Shown: in pieces, positions 1 to 8,200 of the stretch
Layout of the letters: every line of letters starts with the position of its first letter
Position numbering within the stretch: the first letter of the stretch is position 1
The notes under the pieces: model-generated
Seen by the model: the letters and a program-made list of their open reading frames with translations, nothing else
What the model was told of the DNA's origin: nothing
Database searches by the model: none
NCBI GenBank assembly: GCA_014904985.1
Contig: MU129100.1
Location: 67,792-94,434, forward strand
DNA: 26,643 nt
Direction of reading: 5' to 3'
Source of the DNA: Hydnum rufescens UP504
Taxonomy: Eukaryota; Basidiomycota; Agaricomycetes; Cantharellales; Hydnaceae
Made by a program: the position numbers and the translations under genes

Positions 1-150
1 TTTATTTTTCTAGATCTGGGACTTTGAACCCGCACGAACTGCGACCCCGAAACCGCGCGAACTGCAACCCTGCGAAGTTCCAAGTCCCTACTTTGATCTC
101 AAATTGATGTCAAAACTATGTCAAACTGCACTTGTTCGATATAAAGGCCC
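1..150. other. Left window edge, no gene seen
   Basis: No open coding frame is recognisable here. A short motif of the form cgaactgc(g/a)accc occurs twice near positions 37-75. Positions 100-135 contain TTGATGTCAA-like words that recur at 19730-19830. This could be flanking DNA or the outermost part of a large element whose inverted repeat starts at about 151. Confidence 0.4.
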
Positions 151-255
151 ATTTTGATCAATATTTGATATCAAAGAGAACACAGGCCTATTAGGTCCTA
201 TACAAACATCAAAATGACATGCTTTTGAGATCAATGGAAGTGTCTGACCAGCCTG
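151..255 (+). repeat. Left copy of a ~105 bp inverted repeat bounding the interior
   Basis: The reverse complement of this segment aligns with 26290-26396 over its whole length, about three in four bases by eye. The innermost 17 bases (239-255, AGTGTCTGACCAGCCTG) are a perfect match to the complement of 26290-26306. It contains TTTGATATCAAA and TTTTGATCA words shared by both copies. Its inner edge directly touches the giant palindrome, just as the right copy directly touches a tandem array. It could be the terminal inverted repeat of a composite element, or two inverted copies of an unrelated short repeat. No target duplication could be identified. Confidence 0.6.
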
Positions 256-285
256 CCCTAGGGCCCTGGGGGCCCCTCACCTTAG

Positions 286-896
286 ACTGCCAGTGGGACT
301 TAGAGATTCTCAGAGTTGCAGGACAGCAGGCCATATGGGCTTATTGGGGATAATGTGTTCCACTATATGGTACATACCTGGTCAGCAGGAGGTTGAGGTT
401 GAGGTTAAGATTGAGCACAGGGAGAGGAGGGAGGAGCACTTGGCAGAGGGGCAGGTCACCAGATTCATTCACCAGTCATTGCATTATTGACTTGTTTATT
501 TATTTATTTAGAAATTCTATTAACAAAAAAAAAATACCACACCCATAGTGGGCATCTGTAGGAATCAGAAAAAGAAACTACTTAGTAGCACCACACACCC
601 ACAGGCAGGTGTGTGGTACTGTCCATAGAAATCAAAAAAAAAACCAAAAAGAACTACTCTGCGGGGGTGTGTACTGGTCTGCAGAAATAAAAATAAAAAT
701 AAAATAAAAAAGAACTATTTAGTAGCACACCTGCTATGGTGGGTGTGGTACCAGGGGCGTGGCTTGGCGGTTCACCTTTGGGTGGGTCATCTCATTTGTG
801 GGTTTTGTTCCTGGATTTCATTTGGGGTGTGGGTTGCTGTTCTCATGTATTTGTTCAGCAGCATCATGGGTCTTCATTGAGGGTTCAAAAGAATAG
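286..896. other. Outer part of left arm: A-rich partial units
   Basis: This segment holds partial hairpin units at about 533-555, 591-617 and 725-752, separated by A-rich runs, without complete introns. A 65-codon open frame on the plus strand (293-490) is mirrored almost unchanged at 7833-8030, but the identity of the arms alone explains this. On the array strand, CTGACCAG followed by GTATGT near 377-390 could be another donor. No gene is supported. Confidence 0.4.
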
Positions 897-1866
897 CTAT
901 GATAATAAGTAATAAGTTAGTAAAAAAAGAAAAACCCCACAAAAGGAGCAGCACATGCTGCTCCTTTTGCACGGTTGTACTTATATATGGGGAATACTAA
1001 CCTTGAAAATTATCACACCCGCCAAAGCAGGTGTGGGGTTCATCCGGGACTTCTGTGGCCTCATTGTGTGCAGGTTTCGTTTATATGTTGTGGGAAATTG
1101 AGGGTTGGGGGTATGGGTGGCTGCGTGGTCCTGTGTTTTGCCCTGGGCCTGATCTGTGCATTCATTGGGTCAGATATCACACAGTAAATGTACCTAGAAT
1201 AATGATATGTTAGTAAAGAAAAAAAAAAAGAAGGCAACACCAAAAGAGCAGCTGGGGCTGCTCTTTTGGCATCATGGTACAGCACATAATCAAAAAAACT
1301 CACCTACTAGTACCACACACCCACTTTGGTGGGTGTATGGTATGCGATTTCATCAATCGTTGTTTTGGGGGGTGGGCACTAGTGGCTTGGGTGGCTGCAC
1401 ATTGAATGTCACACTGGGGGCTCGTCCATGTCTTCGTCGGCTTGTTGGGTGGGTTTTCATGGAGGGAATGTACCTAGAAGAACGAATGATAATACATTAG
1501 TAAAACAAAAAAGAAAGCAGAGGTGCCAAAAGAGCAGCTTCTGCTGCTCCTTTGGCACTGGTGGGATTAGACATACCTGATGTCACCACACACCCGCCAA
1601 AGCAGGTGTGTGGTGTATCTGATTTGTCGTTGTATTATAGTTCTCGAGGCTCAGGGGTTGGGGTCTGATTGGCTGCATGCTCCATATTTCACTGTAGGCC
1701 TTCTCTGGCCATTCGTCAGATGGGGGTTCACGGAGAGAGAGAGGAGCTAGAGTAAGGAGTATGTTAGTAAAAAAAAAAAAGAATTCAAGCAACGCCAAAA
1801 GAGCAGCTGTTGCTGCTCTTTTGGCATTGTTGTACACCCCACAATAAAAAAGAGTCACCTAATATT

Positions 1867-1896
1867 GCCACACACCCACCGAAGTGGGTGTGTGGC
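1867..1896 (-). repeat. Exon-end hairpin, CAC/GTG form (13 bp stem, CGAA loop)
   Basis: GCCACACACCCAC at 1867-1879 pairs perfectly with 1884-1896. Relative to the 6151 copy, a G-C pair has become A-T on both sides, a second independent compensated position. It lies directly before the minus-strand donor at 1858. Confidence 0.85.
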
Positions 1897-2110
1897 GCTG
1901 TATTTGTTTTGTAAGGTGTGGATAATCAAGAGTCAGGGGTCTGGGTGGCTGTGCGCTGCCATGTTTCACCCTGGGCCTGATCTGTGCATTCATCAGGTCG
2001 GGTATTGCACAGTGGAGGTACCTAGAATAACAATGCATTAGTAAACAAAAAAAAAATCCAAGACAATGTCAAAAGAGCAGCCAGGGCTGCTCTTTTGGCA
2101 TCGTGGTACA

Positions 2111-2210
2111 CCACGTTATAGAAGAAGGGTTGGGAGCTCCGATGACTGTCAAATCAAAATCTGGATCAGCCAGTGTGTGGATGGGAGACTGTATTTCTGT
2201 TGTTATTCGT
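2111..2210 (+). other. 5S rRNA-like segment at the insertion start
   Basis: The insertion opens with CCACGTTATAG, close to the usual 5S opening CCACGGCCATAG. It continues with a CTCCGAT word and reaches TGGATGGGAGACT at 2178-2190, which resembles the strongly conserved 5S box C (GGATGGGNGACC), about 68 nt from the start. The order and rough spacing fit a degenerate 5S gene or a 5S-derived SINE head. The comparison is from memory of 5S consensus, and the central part matches only loosely. Confidence 0.45.
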
Positions 2211-2781
2211 TGGGCTGGTTCGCTTCAATGGTTGATCACACTCTGTAAGACGTGTATGGTGTTCAGTGGAGAATAGGAAGGGATATGGACTAGCTGTAGT
2301 CAATGATATATCGTGTAGGATGCTTATAGAAAGGCTTATACATCGTTTGTGTTGTATTGGTCTGTTTACTGATATTTGTGTATTCTTGTTTATGTTCTCC
2401 TGGTCAAAATGCGGATATCTGTGGGTTATAGACTGGTCAGTGCTTGGTTAGTCTTGTTAGTATGTTTCTTTCTTCTTTCTTCAAAACCTGATACGTATTT
2501 CGTTATGCTTACTTTTCCTTGGATGTCCAGCAACTCTAACCTTAGGTCCTGCAACTATCCTTGGCTTTGGTGATTCGCGTAGAGGGCTACCAGTGGCTTT
2601 GTCTCAACAACCTTGAAGATGACTTAGCTCCAGATGGCTTATAGATAGACTGTTCTTTAGAGGCAAGCAGAAAAGTTGACAGTGGTTGACAGTAATGATT
2701 TCCAGAGAGGAGATGATTGTGTGGGGGTACAGGAAATCTACCAGCTTTTATACCTTTCTGAAGGTGGCTGTGTTTAAGAAA

Positions 2782-2970
2782 TATGACTCCCCCATGGGTG
2801 AGTCATATGTGAGTCATAGGTGAGAACAAAAGAAAAATAACAAGATGATGTAATAATGCGGTCATAGCTGAGTCATTCATAAAGAGAACAAAAGGAATCA
2901 TGAGGGGTGATGTCATAGTGATGTCATTCATAAGGAGAACAAAAGGAATCATGAGGGGGGGTGATGTCAC
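2782..2970. promoter_or_regulatory. Cluster of TGAGTCAT / TGATGTCAT motifs with direct repeats
   Basis: TGAGTCAT occurs at 2799-2806, 2810-2817 and 2869-2876; TGATGTCAT or TGATGTCAC occurs at 2908-2916, 2919-2927 and 2962-2970. An inverted TATGACTC/GAGTCATA pair spans about 2782-2807. A GAACAAAAGGAATCATGAGG repeat occurs at 2886 and 2937, with a partial copy at 2823. The first motif matches the AP-1/Gcn4 type and the second a CRE-like type of bZIP site. Regulation by such factors is inference. Confidence 0.4.
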
Positions 2971-3071
2971 CAATTTGCTGAGCATGTGGAATGCTTGGAG
3001 CATGTGGTCACTGACCATGTGGAGCATTCTGGAGGCGAAATGAAAGGATATCTCCGGGTTTTGGAGATTAA

Positions 3072-3155
3072 TTTGGGCATAGTCCAGTGGTTAAGGTGTT
3101 TTGTTGTTGGTTGATAATGGGAACAAGTGCATAGGATGGGATTCGATGCAGAAAC
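3072..3155 (+). other. tRNA-like segment (A box and B box), Ser/Leu type
   Basis: TAGTCCAGTGG at 3080-3090, followed by TTAAGGTG, matches an A box and the D-loop style of tRNA-Ser or tRNA-Leu. GGATTCGATGC at 3139-3149 resembles a B box. The 59 nt spacing suits a tRNA with a long variable arm. No clean acceptor or anticodon stem could be drawn, so this is more likely a tRNA-derived SINE head or decayed tRNA than a working gene. Confidence 0.45.
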
Positions 3156-3189
3156 AGCAGTTTGCATCCATAATAGACGTTCTTGGTAT

Positions 3190-3600
3190 CATTAGATGCG
3201 GATTTTTCACAGCTTTCTGGGCGCGGTGGTTCCGAGAAGATCCGATGTAAACTGACAGAGAAATTCATTTTTTACTGATGGGTGTTGATTCTGATAGTAA
3301 TATCGCTCTGTAGAGTTCAGTTTTGATCTGTTCTTCGCGTGCTCGGTACCGTCGGATGCGGATTTTTTATATCTTTCTAAGCGCGGTTGTTCCGAAAGGA
3401 TTGAATGCGAACTGACGGAGAAATTCGTTTTTTACTGGAAATTCCGGATTTTGGTAGTAAAATTGGCCTGGAGAGTGCAGTTCTGGTCCGTTCGACTTGT
3501 GTTTGGTACCGTTCGAAAGGTGTGAATCGTAGCTTTCTAAGAGCTATATGGGCGTACCTCTCCGATCAAAACTGACGGAGTTATAGAACGAATTCGATTT
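3190..3600 (+). repeat. Three degenerate ~165 bp tandem repeats
   Basis: A block with GATGCGGATTTTT, a CTTTCT(A/G)(A/G)GCGCGG word and AACTGACRGAGAAATTC begins near 3190 and again near 3355. A weaker third copy (CTTTCTAAGAGC, AAACTGACGGAGTTAT) lies at about 3530-3590. They occupy the right part of the insertion. Their role is unknown. Confidence 0.6.
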
Positions 3601-4609
3601 CCGCACGTAGCTGTAATTAATTTCGTAATTGGTCATGTGATCCTCCAATGGCTGGAAGTGGTGTGATTTCGCATTTTCTGATACTGGATGTTTTTATCTT
3701 CCACAGCGTAGTGAGAAAACTCACATGATATTGCCACACACCTGCTGAAGCGGGTGTGTGGCACCATATTTGAGGCGTCATCATGTATTTTGTGGATAGT
3801 CGAGGGTGTTTGGGTCTTGGGTGGCTGCATGCTCCCATATTTCGCAGTGGGTGTTGTCTGTGCATTGTTCGGGTTGGGTTTCACAGAGGGAGAAAGCCTA
3901 GAACAATGAATACATTAGTTAAAATAAAATAACAGAAGCAACACCAAAAGAGCAGCTGGGGCTGCTCTTTTGGCATTGTGGTACACCCCGTAATGAAAAA
4001 AAACACACCTGATATTGCCACACACCTGCTTCAGCAGGTGTGTGGTGCCGTATTTGTTTCATCCTCGTATACATCATGGAAAATCAAGGGTTGGGGGGTA
4101 TGGGTGGCTGCGCGGTCCCGTGTCTCATCCTGGACCCAGCCTGTGCATCAATTGGGTCAGATATTGTGCAGTGAATGTACCTAGGATAAGAATATGTTAG
4201 TAAAGGAAAAAAAAAGTGAAGGCAACACCAAAAAAGCAGCCAGGGCTGCTCTTTTGGCGTTGTTGTACACCCCGTAATGAAGAAAAACATACCTAATATT
4301 GCCACACACCCACTTTGGCGGGTGTGTGGCACTGTATTTGTTTGGTCGTATGTTGCAGATATATGACTGTTGGGGTCTTGAGTGGCTGTGCCCGCCACCG
4401 TATTTCGCCCAGGGTCCCGTCAGTGCATTCTTTGAGTGGGGTTTCACAGAGTGAGAAGGGACCTAGAATAATGCAGATGTTAGTAAAAAATAATTCAAGC
4501 AATGCCAAAAGAGCAGCTAGTGCTGCTCTTTTGGCATTGCGGTACACCCCATAAAAAGAAAACTCACCTAATAGTGCCACACACCCACCTCAGCAGGTGT
4601 GTGGCACTG

Positions 4610-5300
4610 TTGTGCTTGCTTCAGGCTCAATGTTGAGTAGAATCTGAAGATCCTACTCAATGCTGGGACTTTCCAGGCTCGAAAGAGTGCCCAATTAGGG
4701 GCAGTACCAACTCATATGGATAGATAATAAATACTAAATATCTGTCTAAAACGGGTGGAGGAATAAATGATGGTCTGTTGGATTGCACTAAGGCACCATG
4801 TGCAAAGAGGAATTGGGCGACTTCCATGCATTATAAGTGGCCAAAATTTGAGTATCTTGGTGGGATGTATATACATTTTATGTTGATGAAACGAATTGGA
4901 TGATCATGCCAATTTTCAGTTTCTTGTGCCTTCAATTTCCTGAATAGGAAATTGAATGCATGAGAAACTGAAAATTGGCACGATCATCCAATTCGTTTCA
5001 TCAACATAAAATGTATATACATCCCACCAAGATACTCAAATTTTGGCCAATTATAATGCATGGAAGTCGCCCAATTCCTCTTTGCACATGGTGCCTTAGT
5101 GCAATCCAACAGACTATCATTTATTCCTCCACCCGTTTTAGACAGATATTTAGTATTTATTATCTATTTTTTATCTAGGTATTTATTATCTATCCATATG
5201 AGTTGGTACTGCCCCTAATTGGGCACTCTTTCAAGCCTGGAAAGTCCCAGCATTGAGTAGGATCTTCAGATTCTACTCAACATTGAGCCCGAAGCAAGCA
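4610..5300. promoter_or_regulatory. Palindrome centre: unit-free core, possible divergent promoter
   Basis: This ~690 bp core lies between the innermost array units of the two arms and contains no hairpin unit. It folds on itself completely, with a 4 nt spacer at 4942-4945. Because the arrays read outward on opposite strands, any promoter for them would be expected here, in two mirrored copies. TATA-like words (TGTATATACA at 4866-4875 and 5012-5021; TTATAATGCATGG near 5049 and its mirror near 4830) are present. The promoter role is inferred only from position and AT-rich words. Confidence 0.35.
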
Positions 5301-5375
5301 CAATGGTGCCACACACCCGCCAAGGTGGGTGTGTGGCACTATTAGGTGAGTTTTCTTTTTATGGGGTGTACCATG

Positions 5376-5411
5376 ATGCCAAAAGAGCAGCACTAGCTGC
5401 TCTTTTGGCAT
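5376..5411 (+). repeat. Intronic hairpin (16 bp stem, 4 nt loop)
   Basis: ATGCCAAAAGAGCAGC at 5376-5391 pairs perfectly with 5396-5411. It lies about 30 nt after the donor and about 17 nt before the TACTAAC at 5428-5434. An equivalent hairpin is present in all eight introns of each arm. Some copies have G-T wobbles in plus-strand sense (5653-5686, 6761-6796), which still pair in RNA. Confidence 0.85.
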
Positions 5412-5866
5412 TGCTTGAATTATTTTTTACTAACATCTGCATTATTCTAGGTCCCTTCTCACTCCGTGAAACCCTGCCCGAAGAATGCACTGACAGGACC
5501 CTGGGTGAAATATGGTGGCGGGCACAGCCACTCAAGACCCCAACGGTCATATATCCGCAACATATGACAAAACAAATACAGTGCCACACACCCACTGAAG
5601 CAGGTGTGTGGCAATATTAGGTATGTTTTTCTTCATTACGGGGTGTATGACAATGCCAAAAGAGCAGCCCTGGCTGCTTTTTTGGCGTTGCCTTCACTTT
5701 TTTTTCCTTTACTAACATATTCTTATCCTAGGTACATTCACTGCACAATATCCAACCCAATCGATGCACAGGCTGGGTCCAGGATGAGACATGGGACCGC
5801 ACAGCCACCCATACCCCCCAACCCTCGATTTTCCGCGATGTATACAAGGACAAAACAAATATGGCA

Positions 5867-5894
5867 CCACACACCTGCTGAAGCAGGTGTGTGG
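5867..5894 (+). repeat. Exon-end hairpin, TGC/GCA form (12 bp stem)
   Basis: CCACACACCTGC at 5867-5878 pairs perfectly with 5883-5894 around a TGAA loop, 9 nt before the donor at 5904. Compared with the copy at 6151-6180, a C-G pair has become T-A on both sides of the stem. Confidence 0.85.
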
Positions 5895-6150
5895 CAATAT
5901 CAGGTGTGTTTTTTTTTTTGTTACAGGGTGTACCACAATGCCAAAAGAGCAGCCCAGCTGCTCTTTTGGTGTTGCTTCTGTTATTTTATTTTAACTAACG
6001 TATTCATTGTTCTAGGCTTTCTCCCTCTGTGAAACCCAACCTGAACAATGCACAGACAACGCCCACCATGAAATACGGGAGCGCGCAGCCACCCAAGACC
6101 CAAACACCCTTGACTATCCGCAAAAAACATGACGATGCCTCAAATATGGT

Positions 6151-6180
6151 GCCACACACCCGCCGAAGCGGGTGTGTGGC
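6151..6180 (+). repeat. Exon-end hairpin, GC form (13 bp stem, CGAA loop)
   Basis: GCCACACACCCGC at 6151-6163 pairs perfectly with 6168-6180 around a CGAA loop. It sits 8 nt before the 5' splice site at 6189. Sister copies keep the pairing with compensated changes, so this is a good representative of the class. Other right-arm members lie at 5306-5339, 5583-5612, 5867-5894, about 6423-6452, 6695-6735 and 6980-7008. Confidence 0.85.
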
Positions 6181-7350
6181 AATATCATGTGAGTTTTCTC
6201 ACTACGCAGTGTACCATGATGCCAAAAGAGCAGCCCCGGCTGCTCTTTTGGCATTGTCTTGGATTTTTTTTTTGTTTACTAATGCATTGTTATTCTAGGT
6301 ACCTCCACTGTGCAATACCCAACCTGACAAATGCACAGATCAGGCCCAGGGCAAAACACAGCAGCACGCAGCCACCCAGACCCTGACTCTTGATTATCCA
6401 CACCTTACAAAACAAATACAGTGCCACACACCTGCTTCGGTGGGTGTGTGGCAATATTAGGTGAGTCTTTTTTATTGTGGGGTGTATGACAATGCCGAAA
6501 GAGCAGCAACAGCTGCTCTTTTGGCATTGCTTGAATTCTTTTGTTTTTTTGCTAACGTACTCCTTACTCTAGCTCCTCTCTCTCTCCATGAACCCCCATC
6601 TGATGAATGGCCAGAGAAGGCCTACAGTGAAATATGGAGCATGCAGCCAATCAGACCCCAACCCCTGAGCCTCGAGAACTATAATACAATGACAAATCAG
6701 ATATGCCACACACCTGCTTTGGCAGGTGTGTGGTGACATCAGGTATGTCTAATCCCACCAGTGCCAAAGGAGCAGCAGAAGCTGCTCTTTTGGCACCTCT
6801 GCTTTCTTTTTTGTTTTACTAATGTATTATCATTCATTCTTCTAGGTACATTCCCTCCATGAAAACCCACCCGACAAGCCGACGAAGACACAGACGAGCC
6901 CCCAGTGTGACATTCAATGTGCAGCCACCCAAGCCACTAGTGCCCACCCCCCGAAACAATGATTGATGAAATTGTGTACCATACACCCGCCGAAGTGGGT
7001 GTGTGGTACTAGTAGGTGAGTTTTTTTTGATTATGTGCTGTACTGCAATGCCAAAAGAGCAGCCCTGGCTGCTCTTTTGGTGTTGCCTTCTTTTTTTTTT
7101 TCTTTACTAACATATCATTATTCTAGGTACATTTACTGCATGATATCCGACCTGACAAATGCACAGATCAGGCCCAGGGCAAAACACGGGACCACACAGC
7201 CACCCATACCCCCCAACCCTCAATTTCCCGCAACATATAAACAAAACCTGCACACAATGAGGCCACAGAAGTCCCGGATGAACCCCACACCTGCTTTGGC
7301 GGGTGTGATAATTTTCAAGGTTAGTATTCCCTGTATATAAGTACAACCGC

Positions 7351-7382
7351 GCAAAAGGAGCAGCATGTGCTGCTCCTTTTGC
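7351..7382 (+). repeat. Intronic hairpin, variant with compensated change
   Basis: GCAAAAGGAGCAGCA at 7351-7365 pairs perfectly with 7368-7382 around a 2 nt loop. The sequence differs from the GCCAAAAGAGCAGC form, yet both sides have changed together. It lies in the outermost well-formed intron (7320-7424); the left-arm partner is near 940-971. Confidence 0.8.
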
Positions 7383-8070
7383 AGGGCTTTTCTTTTTTTA
7401 CTAACTTATTACTTATTATCATAGCTATTCTTTTGAACCCTCGATGAAGACCCGTGATGCTGCCGAACAAATACACGAGAACAGCAACCCACGCCCCAAA
7501 TGAAATCTGGGAACAAAACCCACAAACGAGATGACCCACTCAAAGGTGAACCGCCAAGCCACGCCCCCGGTACCACACCCACTGTAGCGGGTGTGCTACT
7601 AAATAGTTATTTTTTATTTTATTTTTATTTTTATTTCTGTGGACCAGTACACACCCCCGCAGAGTAGTTCTTTTTGGTTTTTTTTTTTTGATTTCTATGG
7701 ACAGTACCACACACCTGCCTGTGGGTGTGTGGTGCTACTAAGTAGTTTCTTTTTCTGATTCCTACAGATGCCCACTATGGGTGTGGTATTTTTTTTTTGT
7801 TAATAGAATTTCTAAATAAATAAATAAACAAGTCAATAATGCAATGACTGGTGAATGAATCTGGTGACCTGCCCCTCTGCCAAGTGCTCCTCCCTCCTCT
7901 CCCTGTGCTCAATCTCAACCTCAACCTCAACCTCCTGCTGACCAGGTATGTACCATATAGTGGAACACATTATCCCCAATAAGCCCATATGGCCTGCTGT
8001 CCTGCAACTCTGAGAATCTCTAAGTCCCACTGGCAGTCTAAGGTGAGGGGCCCCCAGGGGCCCCTAGGGG

Positions 8071-8200
8071 CTCCATGGGGCCCCTTGTCTCATGCCATGA
8101 AATCACCCAGTGGGCCCCAGGGGCCCCCACCTAAAAACCTGCTCTTAGATTGAATAAAAGCAAGGCAAAAGGGCCTAACTAGATATACAATTATGGCTGA
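8071..8200. other. Junction between palindrome and truncated gypsy element
   Basis: Several GGGGCCCC-type words occur up to about 8130. No gag, protease or 5' LTR is visible, although a complete gypsy element would need more than 1 kb of sequence upstream of the reverse transcriptase. The 5' part of the retroelement was therefore lost at or near this junction. Confidence 0.5.

Larger units (their letters stand above)
2111..3702. mobile_element. 1.6 kb insertion within a left-arm intron
   Basis: Both flanks match a continuous stretch of the right arm near 6190-6215, while 2111-3702 has no counterpart there. The flanks read GGTACA before and ACA after, consistent with a short ACA target duplication, though three bases is weak evidence. 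It carries a 5S rRNA-like start, a tRNA-like segment, direct repeats with bZIP-type motifs, and three degenerate ~165 bp repeats. No protein with recognisable motifs is encoded. It is probably a non-autonomous element, inserted after the palindrome formed because only one arm has it. Confidence 0.7.
897..4606 (-). other. Tandem exon-intron unit array, left arm
   Basis: Eight intron-like segments lie on the minus strand at (plus coordinates) 4463-4567, 4181-4292, 3898-4008, 2022-3724 (enlarged by the 1.6 kb insertion), 1747-1858, 1474-1576, 1194-1303 and 897-1001. Each has a GT donor (GTGAGT, GTATGT or GTGTGT type), a central hairpin with GCCAAAAGAGCAGC, a pyrimidine tract, a TACTAAC-like branch site and a TAG acceptor. 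The exon-like blocks between them are mostly 162-173 nt and end in a CCACACACC...GGTGTGTGG hairpin directly before the donor. They mirror the right array one for one. I do not recognise the family. It could be a decayed repeat-exon gene, a non-coding host transcript, or a repeat that carries its own splice signals. Confidence 0.75.
256..4941 (+). repeat. Left arm of giant palindrome (interrupted)
   Basis: Read as its reverse complement, this arm matches 4946-8070 nearly base for base. The match runs from the centre (4931-4941 pairs with 4946-4956, spacer GAAT at 4942-4945) out to the GGGGCCCC-rich outer edge at 256-285. The only large difference is an insertion of about 1.59 kb at 2111-3702; without it the two arms are almost the same length (~3.1 kb). 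The arm carries the tandem exon-intron array in minus-strand sense, and its outer 600 bp have poly-A runs and extra partial hairpin units. Arm-to-arm identity is much higher than unit-to-unit identity within an arm, so the array predates the palindrome. Confidence 0.92.
5306..7570 (+). other. Tandem exon-intron unit array, right arm
   Basis: Introns inferred from splice signals are 5346-5450, 5621-5731, 5904-6015, 6189-6298, 6461-6572, 6743-6845, 7016-7126 and 7320-7424 (103-112 nt). Exons are 5451-5620, 5732-5903, 6016-6188, 6299-6460, 6573-6742, 6846-7015, 7127-7319, and a last one from 7425. Exon 6299-6460 is open in phase 0 for 53 codons and then ends in TAG, where a sister exon (5732-5903) has CAG. 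In several exons one frame gives a shared pattern of the type SLxxTQPxxCTD near the start and CHTPAxAGVWQY at the end, with frame slips between units. That suggests decayed coding exons, but no family is recognised. Splicing is inferred from sequence signals only. Confidence 0.75.
4946..8070 (-). repeat. Right arm of giant palindrome (uninterrupted)
   Basis: This is the reverse-complement partner of 256-4941. Near the centre, paired positions sum to 9887; for example TGTATATACA at 4866-4875 pairs with 5012-5021. A 26 bp internal duplication of a TATTTATTATCTAT word at about 5153-5195 is present here and absent from the left arm. The arm carries the array in plus-strand sense and ends at a GGGGCCCC-rich edge near 8070, beyond which the sequence no longer matches the left flank. 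Such a structure could arise as a foldback element, by inverted duplication at a break, or by template switching. Confidence 0.92.

Noticed and set aside
293..490. 65-codon frame mirrored at 7833-8030 with one residue different
   Set aside because: The arms are nearly identical, so conservation is automatic. The frame is opposite to the array sense and purine-rich, with no recognisable motif.
540..7800. CRISPR-like array from the regularly spaced CCACACACC palindromes
   Set aside because: The spacing is ~280 bp with related sequence between repeats, splice signals lie in each unit, and the context is eukaryotic.
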